Shown here one piece after another: positions 42,648 to 51,004 of a DNA stretch of 64,000 bases; position 1 is the stretch's first letter, and the number at the start of each line of letters is the position of its first letter. The position numbers were made by a program, and so were the translations under genes. A model generated the notes under the pieces. That model did not search any database and had not been told where the DNA came from. It saw only the letters and a program-made list of their open reading frames with translations. Source of the DNA: CAVUFH01 sp963740835 (GTDB taxonomy: Bacteria > Actinomycetota > Acidimicrobiia > IMCC26256 > PALSA-610); the NCBI GenBank assembly GCA_963740835.1, contig CAVUFH010000001.1:186001-250000 (forward strand). Reading direction: 5' to 3'.

Positions 42648-43674
42648 CGACGCCCCCGGCGACTCCGCCCGCCTGCATCACCGCGAGGTCGACCAGCACC
42701 GGCCGGTGATCCGACCCGGAACCGCGCAGCTCGCGGACGTCGAGCACCACCAGCGCGTCGTCGACAAGCACGTGGTCGACCTGCACGGGAAGCGACAGAT
42801 GGGCGCCGTTCGGCCAGGTCGGCACCAAGCCGTGCCCGCCGCGCTGTTGGGCGCTCTCGAGCCCGAGGTCTCGCATCTGGTGCATGGTCTTGTTGTACGG
42901 CGTGGCGTTGAAGTCGCCCGCGACGACGCGCGGCGGTGGTTGCTCGCGCACGGCGGTCTCGGCGAGCGCGGCCGACGCTCGATGCGCGCGCATCCCGTGC
43001 GGGGGGCTCACGAGGTGCACGTTGACCAGTGAGAGGTGCACTCGACCCACGTCGATCTGCGCGATGAGCACGGGATTCAGGCCCCGTCGAAGGACGTCGA
43101 CATCGTGCAGGGGAAACCGCGAGTAGATCCCGAGGCCGCGTGGCACCTTGTTCGACGAGAGGGTGAAGAAGGGATAGCGCTGCTCGTAGCCCGCTGCGAC
43201 CAGCACCCGCACCATCGGCGGCGTCAACTCCTGCAAGAACACGACATCGGCGTCCGCTTCGAGCAGCTCGCCTGCAAGCTTCTCCGGCTCTGCGTTCGTG
43301 AAGCGGACGTTCGCGGTCACGACTCGCAAACGCGGCGCCCGGCGCGCCGCGGCGGGGATCGGATCGGCTGGCCCGGCGCTCGGCACGATCGTGGCCACGT
43401 GGAAGACGACCACGATCGTCATGACGAGTGCGAGCCCGAATCGGCGGAAGCACCACGCCGCGGACGCGATCGCGTAGGCGGGGAGGAACAGCCACAGCGT
43501 CTGGGCATTGAACGCGGCGAAGAAGCGGTTCTTGTCGAAGGCGAGGAACCGCACCGCGACCAAGCCGACGTAGAACAGCGCCGCGAGCCAGACGAGCGCG
43601 AGCGCCAGCGTCGTGGCGATCCGGATCCGTGTCCGCGACGGCCCGAGTCCGCGATCTCCGCCCGCAGCTGCCAC
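42625..43674 (-). CDS. Membrane-anchored endonuclease/exonuclease/phosphatase family protein
   Basis: Three N-terminal helices (ATTLALALVWLAALFYVGLV, LWLFLPAYAIASAAWCF, LALVMTIVVVFHVATIV) precede an EEP domain: RVVTANVRFTNAEPEKLAG, VVFLQELTPPMV, VNVHLVSPP, VVAGDFNATPYN and GSGSDHRPVLVDL. The last motifs contain the Asp-x-Asn and Asp-His catalytic pairs, so it is likely a surface phosphoesterase or nuclease. GTG 43674 is chosen. A longer frame to 43770 would run through the hairpin at 43711-43750 and uses codons unlike the rest of the gene (AGA, ATT, GTT). Confidence 0.85.
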   Translation of the reverse strand: MAAAGGDRGLGPSRTRIRIATTLALALVWLAALFYVGLVAVRFLAFDKNRFFAAFNAQTLWLFLPAYAIASAAWCFRRFGLALVMTIVVVFHVATIVPSAGPADPIPAAARRAPRLRVVTANVRFTNAEPEKLAGELLEADADVVFLQELTPPMVRVLVAAGYEQRYPFFTLSSNKVPRGLGIYSRFPLHDVDVLRRGLNPVLIAQIDVGRVHLSLVNVHLVSPPHGMRAHRASAALAETAVREQPPPRVVAGDFNATPYNKTMHQMRDLGLESAQQRGGHGLVPTWPNGAHLSLPVQVDHVLVDDALVVLDVRELRGSGSDHRPVLVDLAVMQAGGVAGGVVSARRSR

Positions 43675-43710
43675 GGGGATGATTCTGACCGGCGCCGGCG
43701 TGCGAACGCG

Positions 43711-43750
43711 CAACGGCCCCGCCACCGGGGGGACAATGACGGGGCCGTTG
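43711..43750 (-). terminator. Probable recA terminator hairpin
   Basis: CAACGGCCCCG at 43711-43721 pairs perfectly with CGGGGCCGTTG at 43740-43750, giving an 11-bp stem with an 18-base loop that can pair further internally. It begins 57 bases past the recA stop on the minus strand, followed by TTGCGCGTT. It probably ends recA transcription. Confidence 0.6.
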
Positions 43751-43806
43751 TTGGTGGTGACCGCGAACAACCCGGCTGGGTCGGCTCCGCAGTCGCCTCC
43801 CTGGCG

Positions 43807-44844
43807 TCAGACCTCGGCGTCGGCGTCCTCGGTCGTTTCTTCCTCGTCGAGGTCGATCTCGTCATCGATGCCGGAAGCAGCTCTGATCTTCTCGGAGATC
43901 TCGACCATCAGATCGACGTTCTCGGTGAGGAAGGTCTTGACGTTCTCCCGGCCCTGGCCGAGCTGTTCGCCTTCGTAGGTGAACCACGCACCGGACTTCT
44001 TCACGATGCCGAGCTCCACGCCGACGTCGAGCAGCGAACCCTCGCGGCTGATGCCCTTGCCGTACATGATGTCGAACTCGGCTTGCTTGAACGGCGGTGC
44101 GGTCTTGTTCTTGACGACCTTCACGCGTACGCGGTTGCCGACGACCTCGGGGCCGTCCTTGATCGACTCGATGCGCCGGATGTCGAGGCGGACCGACGAG
44201 TAGAACTTCAGCGCCCGACCACCCGGCGTCGTCTCCGGGGAGCCGAACATCACGCCGATCTTCTCCCGCAGCTGGTTGATGAAGATCATGATCGTGCGGG
44301 ACCGGTTCAGGTTGCCGGTGAGCTTGCGCAGGGCCTGGCTCATCAACCGGGCCTGCAGGCCCATGTGCGTGTCGCCCATCTCGCCTTCGATCTCGGCGCG
44401 GGGCACGAGGGCCGCGACCGAGTCGATGACCAGCACGTCGAGCGCGCCCGAACGGACCAGCATGTCGGAGATCTCGAGCGCCTGCTCACCGGTGTCCGGC
44501 TGGCTGATCAGCAGCTCGTCGACGTTCACACCGATCGCGGCCGCGTACACCGGGTCCATCGCGTGCTCGGCGTCGATGTAGGCGCACACGCCACCGTTGC
44601 GCTGCGCCTCGGCGACCACGTGCGTGGCGAGCGTCGACTTCCCCGACGACTCCGGGCCGTAGATCTCGACGATCCGCCCGCGCGGGAGTCCGCCGATGCC
44701 GAGCGCGAGGTCGAGCGCGAGCGCGCCCGTGGGGATCGCTTCGACCCCGACGTGGCCCCGTTCGCCCAACTTCATGATCGAGCCCTTGCCGAATTGCTTG
44801 TCGATCTGGCTGAGTGCCATCTCGAGGGCCTTGTCCCGGTCCAC
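43807..44844 (-). CDS. recA: Recombinase RecA
   Basis: 345 residues. VEIYGPESSGKSTLATHVVA is Walker A, LDVLVIDSVAALVPRAEIEG Walker B, and FINQLREKIGVMFGSPETTP the L2/NQ segment. The acidic tail DDEIDLDEEETTEDADAE closes it. It drives strand exchange and LexA cleavage. GTG 44844 has GAGGGG upstream. A perfect SOS box lies about 187 bases upstream. No intein is present. recX, which usually follows recA in actinobacteria, is absent here; an exonuclease/phosphatase gene follows instead. Confidence 0.99.
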   Translation of the reverse strand: MDRDKALEMALSQIDKQFGKGSIMKLGERGHVGVEAIPTGALALDLALGIGGLPRGRIVEIYGPESSGKSTLATHVVAEAQRNGGVCAYIDAEHAMDPVYAAAIGVNVDELLISQPDTGEQALEISDMLVRSGALDVLVIDSVAALVPRAEIEGEMGDTHMGLQARLMSQALRKLTGNLNRSRTIMIFINQLREKIGVMFGSPETTPGGRALKFYSSVRLDIRRIESIKDGPEVVGNRVRVKVVKNKTAPPFKQAEFDIMYGKGISREGSLLDVGVELGIVKKSGAWFTYEGEQLGQGRENVKTFLTENVDLMVEISEKIRAASGIDDEIDLDEEETTEDADAEV

Positions 44845-45030
44845 CGTGGAACCCCTCTCTGCCGTGCGGCGTCGTCATTGCTCGTTGTCGAGTCGTGATT
44901 GGCGGGGGAAGCGCTCACTCGGAACGTACCGAGGGGGTGTGACAACTACGCGAGCGGTCTGGTAGGCGAGCGTTCGGTACGCGAGCGGTCGGAGCGGTGC
45001 CCGAATCACACGCGTGTGAGAAGCCTAGAG

Positions 45031-45044
45031 CGAACAAGCGTTCG
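45031..45044. promoter_or_regulatory. SOS box upstream of recA
   Basis: CGAACAAGCGTTCG matches all positions of CGAACRNRYGTTYG. It lies in the 292-base region between the divergent recA (187 bases to its start) and the M50 protease gene (93 bases). LexA should repress recA from here. Other short inverted repeats (CTCGG-AACGTA-CCGAG near 44918, GCGT-TCGGT-ACGC near 44970) lie closer to recA. Nothing else was recognised in this region. Confidence 0.9.
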
Positions 45045-45136
45045 TAGCAAGGACCGGTCACGCGCGGACCGGGTCGTACGCTCACGGAACCGAACACGCG
45101 TCCGCGGCGTTGTGCCGAGGGACGAAAGGCACACGC

Positions 45137-46249
45137 ATGCGTCCGACAATTCGCCTGGGCCGGATCCGTGGCATCGCCATCGGCGTGCACTGGAGCCTGC
45201 TGGTCATCGGCTTCCTCATCGCGAGCACGCTCGCCGGGAGCTTGCTCCCCTCCCTCGAGCCCGACGCGGGCGGCTCCTACTGGGCCGCGGCGATCCTGGG
45301 CACGGCCCTGTTCTTCGGGTCGATCCTCGCCCACGAGCTCTCCCACGCGCTCGTCGCGCTGAAGCGCGGCCAGCGCGTCGAGGGCATCACGCTGTGGCTG
45401 CTCGGCGGCGTGGCCAGCCTGCGGGACGAAGCGCCGGACGCCCGCAGCGAATTCCTCGTCGCGGTCGCGGGTCCGGCCACGAGCATCGGGCTCGGCGTCG
45501 GATTCACCGCGCTCGGCATCGGCCTCGACGCCGTGCTCCCCGACGGCAGCCTGCTCCCCGCGGTCGCGATCTACCTCGGGATCATCAACCTGGTCCTCGC
45601 GGTGTTCAACCTGCTGCCCGGCGCGCCCCTCGACGGCGGCCGCATCCTCGCGTCCGCGCTGTGGGCGTTGCGCAAGGACCGGCGCGCGGCCGAGATCGCC
45701 GCCGCACGAGTCGGTTTCGTGCTCGGCGGGCTGCTCGTCGGCTTCGGCCTCTTCGGGTTCATCACCGGCAACGGCTTCGGTGACATCTGGACCGCGCTCA
45801 TCGGCTGGTTCGTCATCGACGCGTCGCGCTCCGAAGAGCTCGCGGCGCGGGTCGCCCGCACGCTCGATGGCCACACCGTCGCCGACCTGATGGGTCCGGC
45901 ACCGATGCACACGCCCGAGTGGACGACACTGGCCGAGTTCCGAGCCGCCACCGCGGTCGCGATGCCGACGAGCGTGCTGCTCACCGGCTTCGGCGGCGCG
46001 CCGAGCGCGCTGCTGCAGACCGGCGCCTTGCGCGCGGTCACTGGCGCCGCAGCCGAGGCGCAACGGCTGCGCGAGTTCGCGATCCCGCTCGCCCGCGTGC
46101 CGGCGGTGCCGCCCGACACCAGTGCCCGTGACGCGCTCGAGCTCGGTGTGCCCGTCGCCGTCGTCGACGCTGGTCAGATCATCGGCATCGTCGGCCTCGA
46201 CGAGGTCCGCCGCGCCGCCGGCCGCGACGCCATCAAGATCCCGGCCTAG
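45137..46249 (+). CDS. Site-2 protease family (M50) membrane metalloprotease
   Basis: 370 residues. LFFGSILAHELSHALVALKR holds the HExxH zinc motif in a membrane helix, and FNLLPGAPLDGGRILASALW the third ligand segment (LDG). About six helices are seen, among them VHWSLLVIGFLIASTLAGSL. The soluble C-terminus DGHTVADLMGPAPMHTPEWT looks like a degenerate CBS pair, as in Rip3-type proteins. It cleaves membrane substrates inside the bilayer. ATG 45137 follows GAAAGG. Because it is divergent from recA across the SOS box, damage control is possible. Confidence 0.93.
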   Translation: MRPTIRLGRIRGIAIGVHWSLLVIGFLIASTLAGSLLPSLEPDAGGSYWAAAILGTALFFGSILAHELSHALVALKRGQRVEGITLWLLGGVASLRDEAPDARSEFLVAVAGPATSIGLGVGFTALGIGLDAVLPDGSLLPAVAIYLGIINLVLAVFNLLPGAPLDGGRILASALWALRKDRRAAEIAAARVGFVLGGLLVGFGLFGFITGNGFGDIWTALIGWFVIDASRSEELAARVARTLDGHTVADLMGPAPMHTPEWTTLAEFRAATAVAMPTSVLLTGFGGAPSALLQTGALRAVTGAAAEAQRLREFAIPLARVPAVPPDTSARDALELGVPVAVVDAGQIIGIVGLDEVRRAAGRDAIKIPA

Positions 46250-46784
46250 CACCGAGGGCGATCGAGCGTCGCGGCACGTACTGCGCACCGTCGCGCCGGA
46301 GCACGCTCTCGAACACGACGACCTCGGCGACGGTCCACGCGGGCAACGCGTGGCGCGCGTCGATCATCGCGACCGCATCCGTGAAATCGGTGGTCGTCTT
46401 GGCGCGCGCGACGGTGAGGTGAGGATGGAACTCGCGCGCTTCGGGCTCGTGCCCGAGCGCGGCGAGGCGCGCACCCACTTCACGGGCTGTGTGCGCCACG
46501 GCGTCGGCGCCTTCACGGAAACCGAGCCACAGCACCCGGCCGCGGCGCGGCTTGGGGAACGCGCCACCGCCACCGAGCTGCACTCGCGCCGGTGCGACAG
46601 GGAGGTCTTCGAGCGCATCACCGACTGCGTCGATGTCGGCTCGGTTGCCGAGGAACTGCAACGTCACGTGCCACTGCGGCCGGGTGGTCCGGTGCACGTC
46701 GCCCAGTTCGAGCGCGTCCGCCAGCGCGGCGACGCCATCGAGCACGGTGTCGGGCGGCACGATCGCGACGAACGCGCGCGTCAC
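46233..46784 (-). CDS. thpR: RNA 2',3'-cyclic phosphodiesterase
   Basis: 183 residues with the two H-x-T-x motifs of the 2H phosphoesterase family: RPQWHVTLQFLGNRADI near residue 40 and EFHPHLTVARAKTTTDF near residue 120. The N-terminus MTRAFVAIVPPDTVLDGVAA is typical of ThpR/LigT. It hydrolyses RNA 2',3'-cyclic phosphates. Its 3' end overlaps the convergent M50 gene by 17 bases. It is the last gene of the rimO-pgsA-cinA-VOC run. Confidence 0.95.
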   Translation of the reverse strand: MTRAFVAIVPPDTVLDGVAALADALELGDVHRTTRPQWHVTLQFLGNRADIDAVGDALEDLPVAPARVQLGGGGAFPKPRRGRVLWLGFREGADAVAHTAREVGARLAALGHEPEAREFHPHLTVARAKTTTDFTDAVAMIDARHALPAWTVAEVVVFESVLRRDGAQYVPRRSIALGARPGS

Positions 46785-46809
46785 GGCTGCAACGTTCAGC
46801 AGTTCGAGG

Positions 46810-47169
46810 TCACGAGGTGCAGAGGCAGAGCTCGTTGCCTTCGGGATCCTGCATCACGATCCAGCGGCAGTCGTCGTTGCCGATCGCGTTCGCGCTCGCG
46901 CGCGTTGCGCCGAGCGCGACGAATCGCTCGGCTTCGCGTTCGATCTCGGGGCCGACGATCAGGTCGAGATGCATCCGGTTCTTCACGACCTTGCCCTCCG
47001 GCACCTTCTGGAACACCAGCTTCGGCCCGGCACCCGCGGCGGGCACGATCGACCGGTAGGTCGTGCCGCTCGAACCGTGCGCGACGTAGTCGAGCGCGTG
47101 CGCGTAGAAGTCGACCATCCGGTCGAGGTCGGCACAATCGACGTTGATCTGGATCTCCACCCGCGTCAC
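46810..47169 (-). CDS. VOC family protein
   Basis: 119 residues from GTG 47169, overlapping the cinA stop (GTGA). The N-terminus EIQINVDCADLDRMVDFYAH, then RMHLDLIVGPEIEREAERFV with the metal His, and WIVMQDPEGNELCLCTS with the terminal Glu fit a glyoxalase-like VOC enzyme. A cysteine pair at the very end is unusual. It is inserted between cinA and thpR; its link with either is not obvious. Confidence 0.9.
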   Translation of the reverse strand: MTRVEIQINVDCADLDRMVDFYAHALDYVAHGSSGTTYRSIVPAAGAGPKLVFQKVPEGKVVKNRMHLDLIVGPEIEREAERFVALGATRASANAIGNDDCRWIVMQDPEGNELCLCTS

Positions 47170-48428
47170 CCCCGTTCGCGTTCGTGCACGAGCGCGTCGA
47201 GCCGTTGCCGCAGCAGGTTCAGGACCGAGATCGTCGCGAACTGGCGGATGCGTTCGCGGTCGCCGGGGAGCCGGGTCGAAACGGACTCGACCTGGCGACC
47301 CGGGAGCGCGATCCCGAAGCACACCGTGCCGACGGCGACGCCGTCTTGGTCGGTCGGTCCCGCGACGCCCGTAACGGCGATGCCGACGTCGGCGCCGAGC
47401 ACGCGCTGCGCGCCCTCTGCCATCTCGCGCGCCGCTTCCTCGCTCACGACGATCTCCGCGCCCACACCGAGCACCTCCCGTTTCACGTCGGTCGCGTACG
47501 CGCCGATCGTGCCGCGGAAGACGTCGCTCGCGCCGGGCACGTTCACGATGCGCGCCCCGATGAAGCCGCCGGTCAGGCTCTCGGCGACGCCGAGTGACCA
47601 ACCACGGCCGCGCAGACGCTCGAGCACCGCGGACTCCATCGTCTCGTCGTCGACGCCGAACACGAGCTCGCCGAGGATCGCGCGCAGTTCCTTCTCCTCG
47701 GCATCGACCAGTGCGCGCGCCGCGGCTTCGGAGTCGCCCTTGGCGGTGATGCGCACAACGAGGCCTTCGATGCCGCGCGCGAGGAACGCGATCGTCGGGT
47801 TGCCGGTCGCGTCGAGCGCATCCAGCCGGTGCGCCACCATCTCTGCGAGCGCGGACTCGGAGGTGCCCCATGTCTTGAGCGAGCGCGACACGATCGTCGA
47901 CGCCGCGCCGCTGCGCGCCAGGAGGTCCGGGAGCACCTGCGCGGTGATCATCTCCTGCATCTCGTACGGGACGCCGGGGACGGCGTACACGACCTTGCCG
48001 TCCGTCACCGGGCAGACGAGCCCGGGCGCGGTGCCGAGCGGGTTCGGGATCGCGGCGGCGCCGTCGGGGATGTCGGCCTGACGCAGGTTGTTCTCGGGCA
48101 TGTCCCGCAGCCGGGCGCGGAACATCGTCGCGATCTGTTCGGCGAGCTCCATGCGGCGCACGAGCGGCACACCCATCAGCTCGGCGATGGCGTCGCGCGT
48201 CAGATCGTCCTGGGTCGGGCCCAACCCGCCGCACACGATGACCGCGTTTGCGCGGGACAACAGGTCCTGCAACGCGGCGACGATGCGGGCCTGGTTGTCA
48301 CCGATGACGCGGTGCTCGTACGAGTCGATGCCCGAGACCGCGAGCTGCTCGCCGATCCACGCGCTGTTCGTGTCCACGATCTGGCCGAGCAGCAACTCGG
48401 TCCCGACCGCCAGTACTTCGCATCGCAC
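47166..48428 (-). CDS. cinA: CinA family competence/damage-inducible protein (nicotinamide nucleotide amidase)
   Basis: 420 residues. CEVLAVGTELLLGQIVDTNS is the N-terminal molybdopterin-binding-like (COG1058, ADP-ribose pyrophosphatase) domain, with CGGLGPTQDDLTRDAIAELM. The C-terminal deamidase domain has GWSLGVAESLTGGFIGARIV and VGIAVTGVAGPTDQDGVAVG. It recycles NMN by deamidation. GTG 48428 has GAGAGG upstream. It lies 32 bases after pgsA on the same strand, in the conserved pgsA-cinA-recA neighbourhood. Confidence 0.97.
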   Translation of the reverse strand: MRCEVLAVGTELLLGQIVDTNSAWIGEQLAVSGIDSYEHRVIGDNQARIVAALQDLLSRANAVIVCGGLGPTQDDLTRDAIAELMGVPLVRRMELAEQIATMFRARLRDMPENNLRQADIPDGAAAIPNPLGTAPGLVCPVTDGKVVYAVPGVPYEMQEMITAQVLPDLLARSGAASTIVSRSLKTWGTSESALAEMVAHRLDALDATGNPTIAFLARGIEGLVVRITAKGDSEAAARALVDAEEKELRAILGELVFGVDDETMESAVLERLRGRGWSLGVAESLTGGFIGARIVNVPGASDVFRGTIGAYATDVKREVLGVGAEIVVSEEAAREMAEGAQRVLGADVGIAVTGVAGPTDQDGVAVGTVCFGIALPGRQVESVSTRLPGDRERIRQFATISVLNLLRQRLDALVHERERG

Positions 48429-48460
48429 GACGGCGCGCCTCTCTCGATTCAGGGGCCGGT

Positions 48461-49030
48461 TCAGGTCTCTTGCTGCTGGAAGTCGATCCAGCCGTGACGG
48501 AGGATCGCCAGGCCGGACACGACCGTGAACGCGACGGCGGCGTACAGCACGATGTCCTGGAACGTGTACCAGTGCTCCGTGATCGGCAGCAGCACGAGGC
48601 CCACCGAGCAGTACTGCAGGAACGCCTTGTACTTGCCGAGACGTTGCGCGGGCAGCACGATGCCGCGCCGACCCGCGAGCGACCGGTACAACGAGATGCC
48701 GATCTCCCGGATCGCGATGACCACCACCGGCCACCACGGGAAGTCGCCGCGGTCCGCGAGCACCGCGAGGCCGCCGAGCACGATCGCCTTGTCGGTGACC
48801 GGATCGAGGAACGCACCCGACCGCGTCGCACCGTCGCGGCGGGCGAGCCAGCCGTCGAGGCTGTCGGTGGACGTGATCGCGAACCACAGGCCGACCGTCA
48901 GCCACCCCGCGCCCTGGTCGCGGATCAGCAGCAGCGTGGGCACCGCGACCAGCAGGCGCATCACGGTGACGAGGTTGGCGGGCGTCAAGAGCGCACCCTG
49001 GCCGAAGCGCCGCGCCGACGCGGTGGTCAC
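48461..49030 (-). CDS. pgsA: CDP-diacylglycerol--glycerol-3-phosphate 3-phosphatidyltransferase
   Basis: 189 residues. The CDP-alcohol phosphotransferase motif D-x2-D-G-x2-A-R-x8-G-x3-D-x3-D is complete in DSLDGWLARRDGATRSGAFL followed by DPVTD. Membrane helices include LVTVMRLLVAVPTLLLI and ILLYAAVAFTVVSGLAI-like segments near the end. It makes phosphatidylglycerophosphate. GTG 49030 overlaps the rimO stop (GTGA). Confidence 0.95.
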   Translation of the reverse strand: MTTASARRFGQGALLTPANLVTVMRLLVAVPTLLLIRDQGAGWLTVGLWFAITSTDSLDGWLARRDGATRSGAFLDPVTDKAIVLGGLAVLADRGDFPWWPVVVIAIREIGISLYRSLAGRRGIVLPAQRLGKYKAFLQYCSVGLVLLPITEHWYTFQDIVLYAAVAFTVVSGLAILRHGWIDFQQQET

Positions 49031-50313
49031 GGGCGCGCCTCCAGATCGGGTCCGACCGCGCCGGTGACGCGCACGCGCACGGTCGCGCCCGGCCTTCCCA
49101 CCGCCCCCATGATGCGGACGATACCGTCGATCTCGGGCGCCTCGCGGTAGGTGCGGCCGACCAGTCCGTCTTCGTCCTCGCCGTCGACCAGCACGTTCAC
49201 GGTCCTGCCCACCAGTGCTGCGCGCGCGGCGGCGGTGATCGGATCCTGCGCCTCGCTGCACTCGCGCAACCGCTCGTGCATCCGCGCGATGTCGACCTTC
49301 CTGTCGAGTGTCAGCGCGGCCGTGCCGGCCTCCTCGGAGAACGGGAAGAAGCCCGCCCAGTCGAGCCCGGCTGCGGCGAGGAAGTCGAGCAGTTCGTCGT
49401 GGTCGGCTTCGGTCTCGCCCGGGAACCCGATGATGAACGACGACCGGAACGTGGCGTCGGGGTCCTGCGCACGGATCTTCTCGATCGCGGTGAGGAAACG
49501 TTCGCCGCTCCCCCACCGCTTCATGCGCCGCAACAACCCGGCGGACGCGTGCTGCAACGAGAGGTCGAAGTACGGCACGACGGTGGACAACTCGAACATC
49601 GTCGTGATCAGCGGGTCGCGCACTTCGGACGGATACAGATACAGCAGCCGCAGTCGCGTCAGTCCGGAGGCCGACAACCCGTCGAGGCGGCGCAACAGCG
49701 CGACGATCGCGCCCCGCTCGCCGGCGTCGCGTCCGTACCAGGCGAGATCCTGTGCCACGAGCACGATCTCGGAGACGCCCTGCTCCACGAGCGCGCGCGC
49801 TTCGAGCTCGATCGCTTCCGGCGCCCGCGATCGCTGGGCGCCACGGAACGAAGGGATCGCGCAGAACGCACACGCGCGGTCGCACCCTTCGGCGATCTTC
49901 ACGTACGCCCATGGCGCGGTCGGCGCAGGACGCGGCAGCTCCAACAGATCACGCACACCGGTCGGCTTGCGCTTGAGGACGACGTCGGCGAGCGCGCCTT
50001 CACCGGCGAAGCCGACGACGGCATCGGCTTCCGGCAACGCCGCGGCCAGCTCCTCGCCGTACCGCTCCGCCATGCACCCGGTGACCACGAGCTTGGCGCC
50101 GGTCCGCTTCACGTCCGACAGTGCGAGCGCAACGTCGATGGATTCTTGGCGCGCGGCCTCGATGAACGCGCACGTGTTGACCACGACGAGATCGGCGTCG
50201 CCGGGCGCGGCCGCGGGCTCGAGCCCGTCGGCGAGCAGCGAGGCGACGACCTTGTCGGAGTCGACCGCGTTCTTGGGGCAGCCGAGCGTCTCGACGTAGA
50301 AGCGTTGGGGCAT
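49027..50313 (-). CDS. rimO: Ribosomal protein S12 methylthiotransferase
   Basis: 428 residues. VETLGCPKNAVDSDKVVASL, VVVNTCAFIEAARQESIDVA and VTGCMAERYGEEL carry the three Cys of the methylthiotransferase domain. AEGCDRACAFCAIPSFRGAQ is the radical-SAM motif, and a TRAM domain follows. The GCPKN signature separates RimO from MiaB. It methylthiolates Asp89 of S12. ATG 50313. The 42 bases to the divergent zinc-ribbon gene are the promoter region. Confidence 0.97.
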   Translation of the reverse strand: MPQRFYVETLGCPKNAVDSDKVVASLLADGLEPAAAPGDADLVVVNTCAFIEAARQESIDVALALSDVKRTGAKLVVTGCMAERYGEELAAALPEADAVVGFAGEGALADVVLKRKPTGVRDLLELPRPAPTAPWAYVKIAEGCDRACAFCAIPSFRGAQRSRAPEAIELEARALVEQGVSEIVLVAQDLAWYGRDAGERGAIVALLRRLDGLSASGLTRLRLLYLYPSEVRDPLITTMFELSTVVPYFDLSLQHASAGLLRRMKRWGSGERFLTAIEKIRAQDPDATFRSSFIIGFPGETEADHDELLDFLAAAGLDWAGFFPFSEEAGTAALTLDRKVDIARMHERLRECSEAQDPITAAARAALVGRTVNVLVDGEDEDGLVGRTYREAPEIDGIVRIMGAVGRPGATVRVRVTGAVGPDLEARP

Positions 50314-50355
50314 GGGCCCGTCATCGTAGTTGTGACCCTTCCGTAGACTCGGCCG

Positions 50356-50844
50356 ATGGTCGACAGCTCGAGTGGGCCCCGCGTGTGGTGCCCGGCGTGT
50401 GGTGCCGAGTACGAAGCGGGCAGCACCCAGTGCGTGGACTGCCGGGTGACGCTCGTCGCCACCAAGCCCCGTACGTTCACCGCGGCTTCGCGCGGCGACG
50501 ACGGGCCGGCCCGCGATGATGACGGCGACGACGCGCTCGTCGAGCTGGGCGAGTGGCCGCGGCTGCAGGCGCAGATCCTCCGGCGCCGGCTCGAGTCCGC
50601 GGGCATTCCCGTGATGATCGAGTGGTCGGGCACCACCAACGATGCGACCGGCATCATCGTCGTCCCCGACGAGCACGGCGACTTCGCGTGGGCGGTCGTC
50701 AACGAGATCGAGGTCGACGACGAGATCCCCGACACGTCACCGCACGCGTACCTCACGCGCATCGAGGAACACCTCGCAGCTGCGGCAGGGCTCCTCGAGG
50801 AGTTGCGCACGCGGCTCGACGAGCTCGAGGCGGGCGAGGGATGA
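50356..50844 (+). CDS. Zinc-ribbon and DUF2007-like protein
   Basis: 162 residues. VWCPACGAEYEAGSTQCVDC gives a C-x2-C ... C-x2-C zinc ribbon at the N-terminus. ALVELGEWPRLQAQILRRRL and ESAGIPVMIEWSGTTNDATG then GIIVVPDEHGDFAWAVV resemble the DUF2007 signal-transducing fold. The C-terminal helix IEEHLAAAAGLLEELRTRLD is coiled-coil-like. It is a known companion of rimO/ftsK in actinobacteria, with unknown function. A strong terminator hairpin follows. Confidence 0.8.
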   Translation: MVDSSSGPRVWCPACGAEYEAGSTQCVDCRVTLVATKPRTFTAASRGDDGPARDDDGDDALVELGEWPRLQAQILRRRLESAGIPVMIEWSGTTNDATGIIVVPDEHGDFAWAVVNEIEVDDEIPDTSPHAYLTRIEEHLAAAAGLLEELRTRLDELEAGEG

Positions 50845-50917
50845 CCATGGCTCCCCTCCGCTCCGAGCCGAGGGGCCTGCGCCGAGACGGCCTCCGCTGC
50901 GTCCGTACCGGAACAGC

Positions 50918-50952
50918 ATGAGGGGCGGGGCCCATTGGGTCCCGCCCCTCAT
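50918..50952. terminator. Bidirectional terminator hairpin
   Basis: ATGAGGGGCGGG at 50918-50929 pairs perfectly with CCCGCCCCTCAT at 50941-50952. The stem continues inward (one G-T wobble, then CCC/GGG) to an ATT loop, about 16 pairs in all. It lies between the convergent ends of the zinc-ribbon gene and ftsK. No T-run is present, as is common in high-GC genomes. Confidence 0.85.
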
Positions 50953-51004
50953 CCGTTGTCCCCCAAGGAGATCCTTGCACGGTTCGCCCACCCGATCGGG
51001 CTCC

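Noticed and set aside
43675..43770. N-terminal extension of the EEP protein to 43770
   Set aside because: It would run through the probable recA terminator and uses codons unlike the rest of the gene; the later GTG is preferred.
43801..43812. TGGCGTCAG at the recA end as a second copy of the 2035-2085 repeat end
   Set aside because: Only nine bases match, there is no paired inverted copy, and it lies across a stop codon; chance match.
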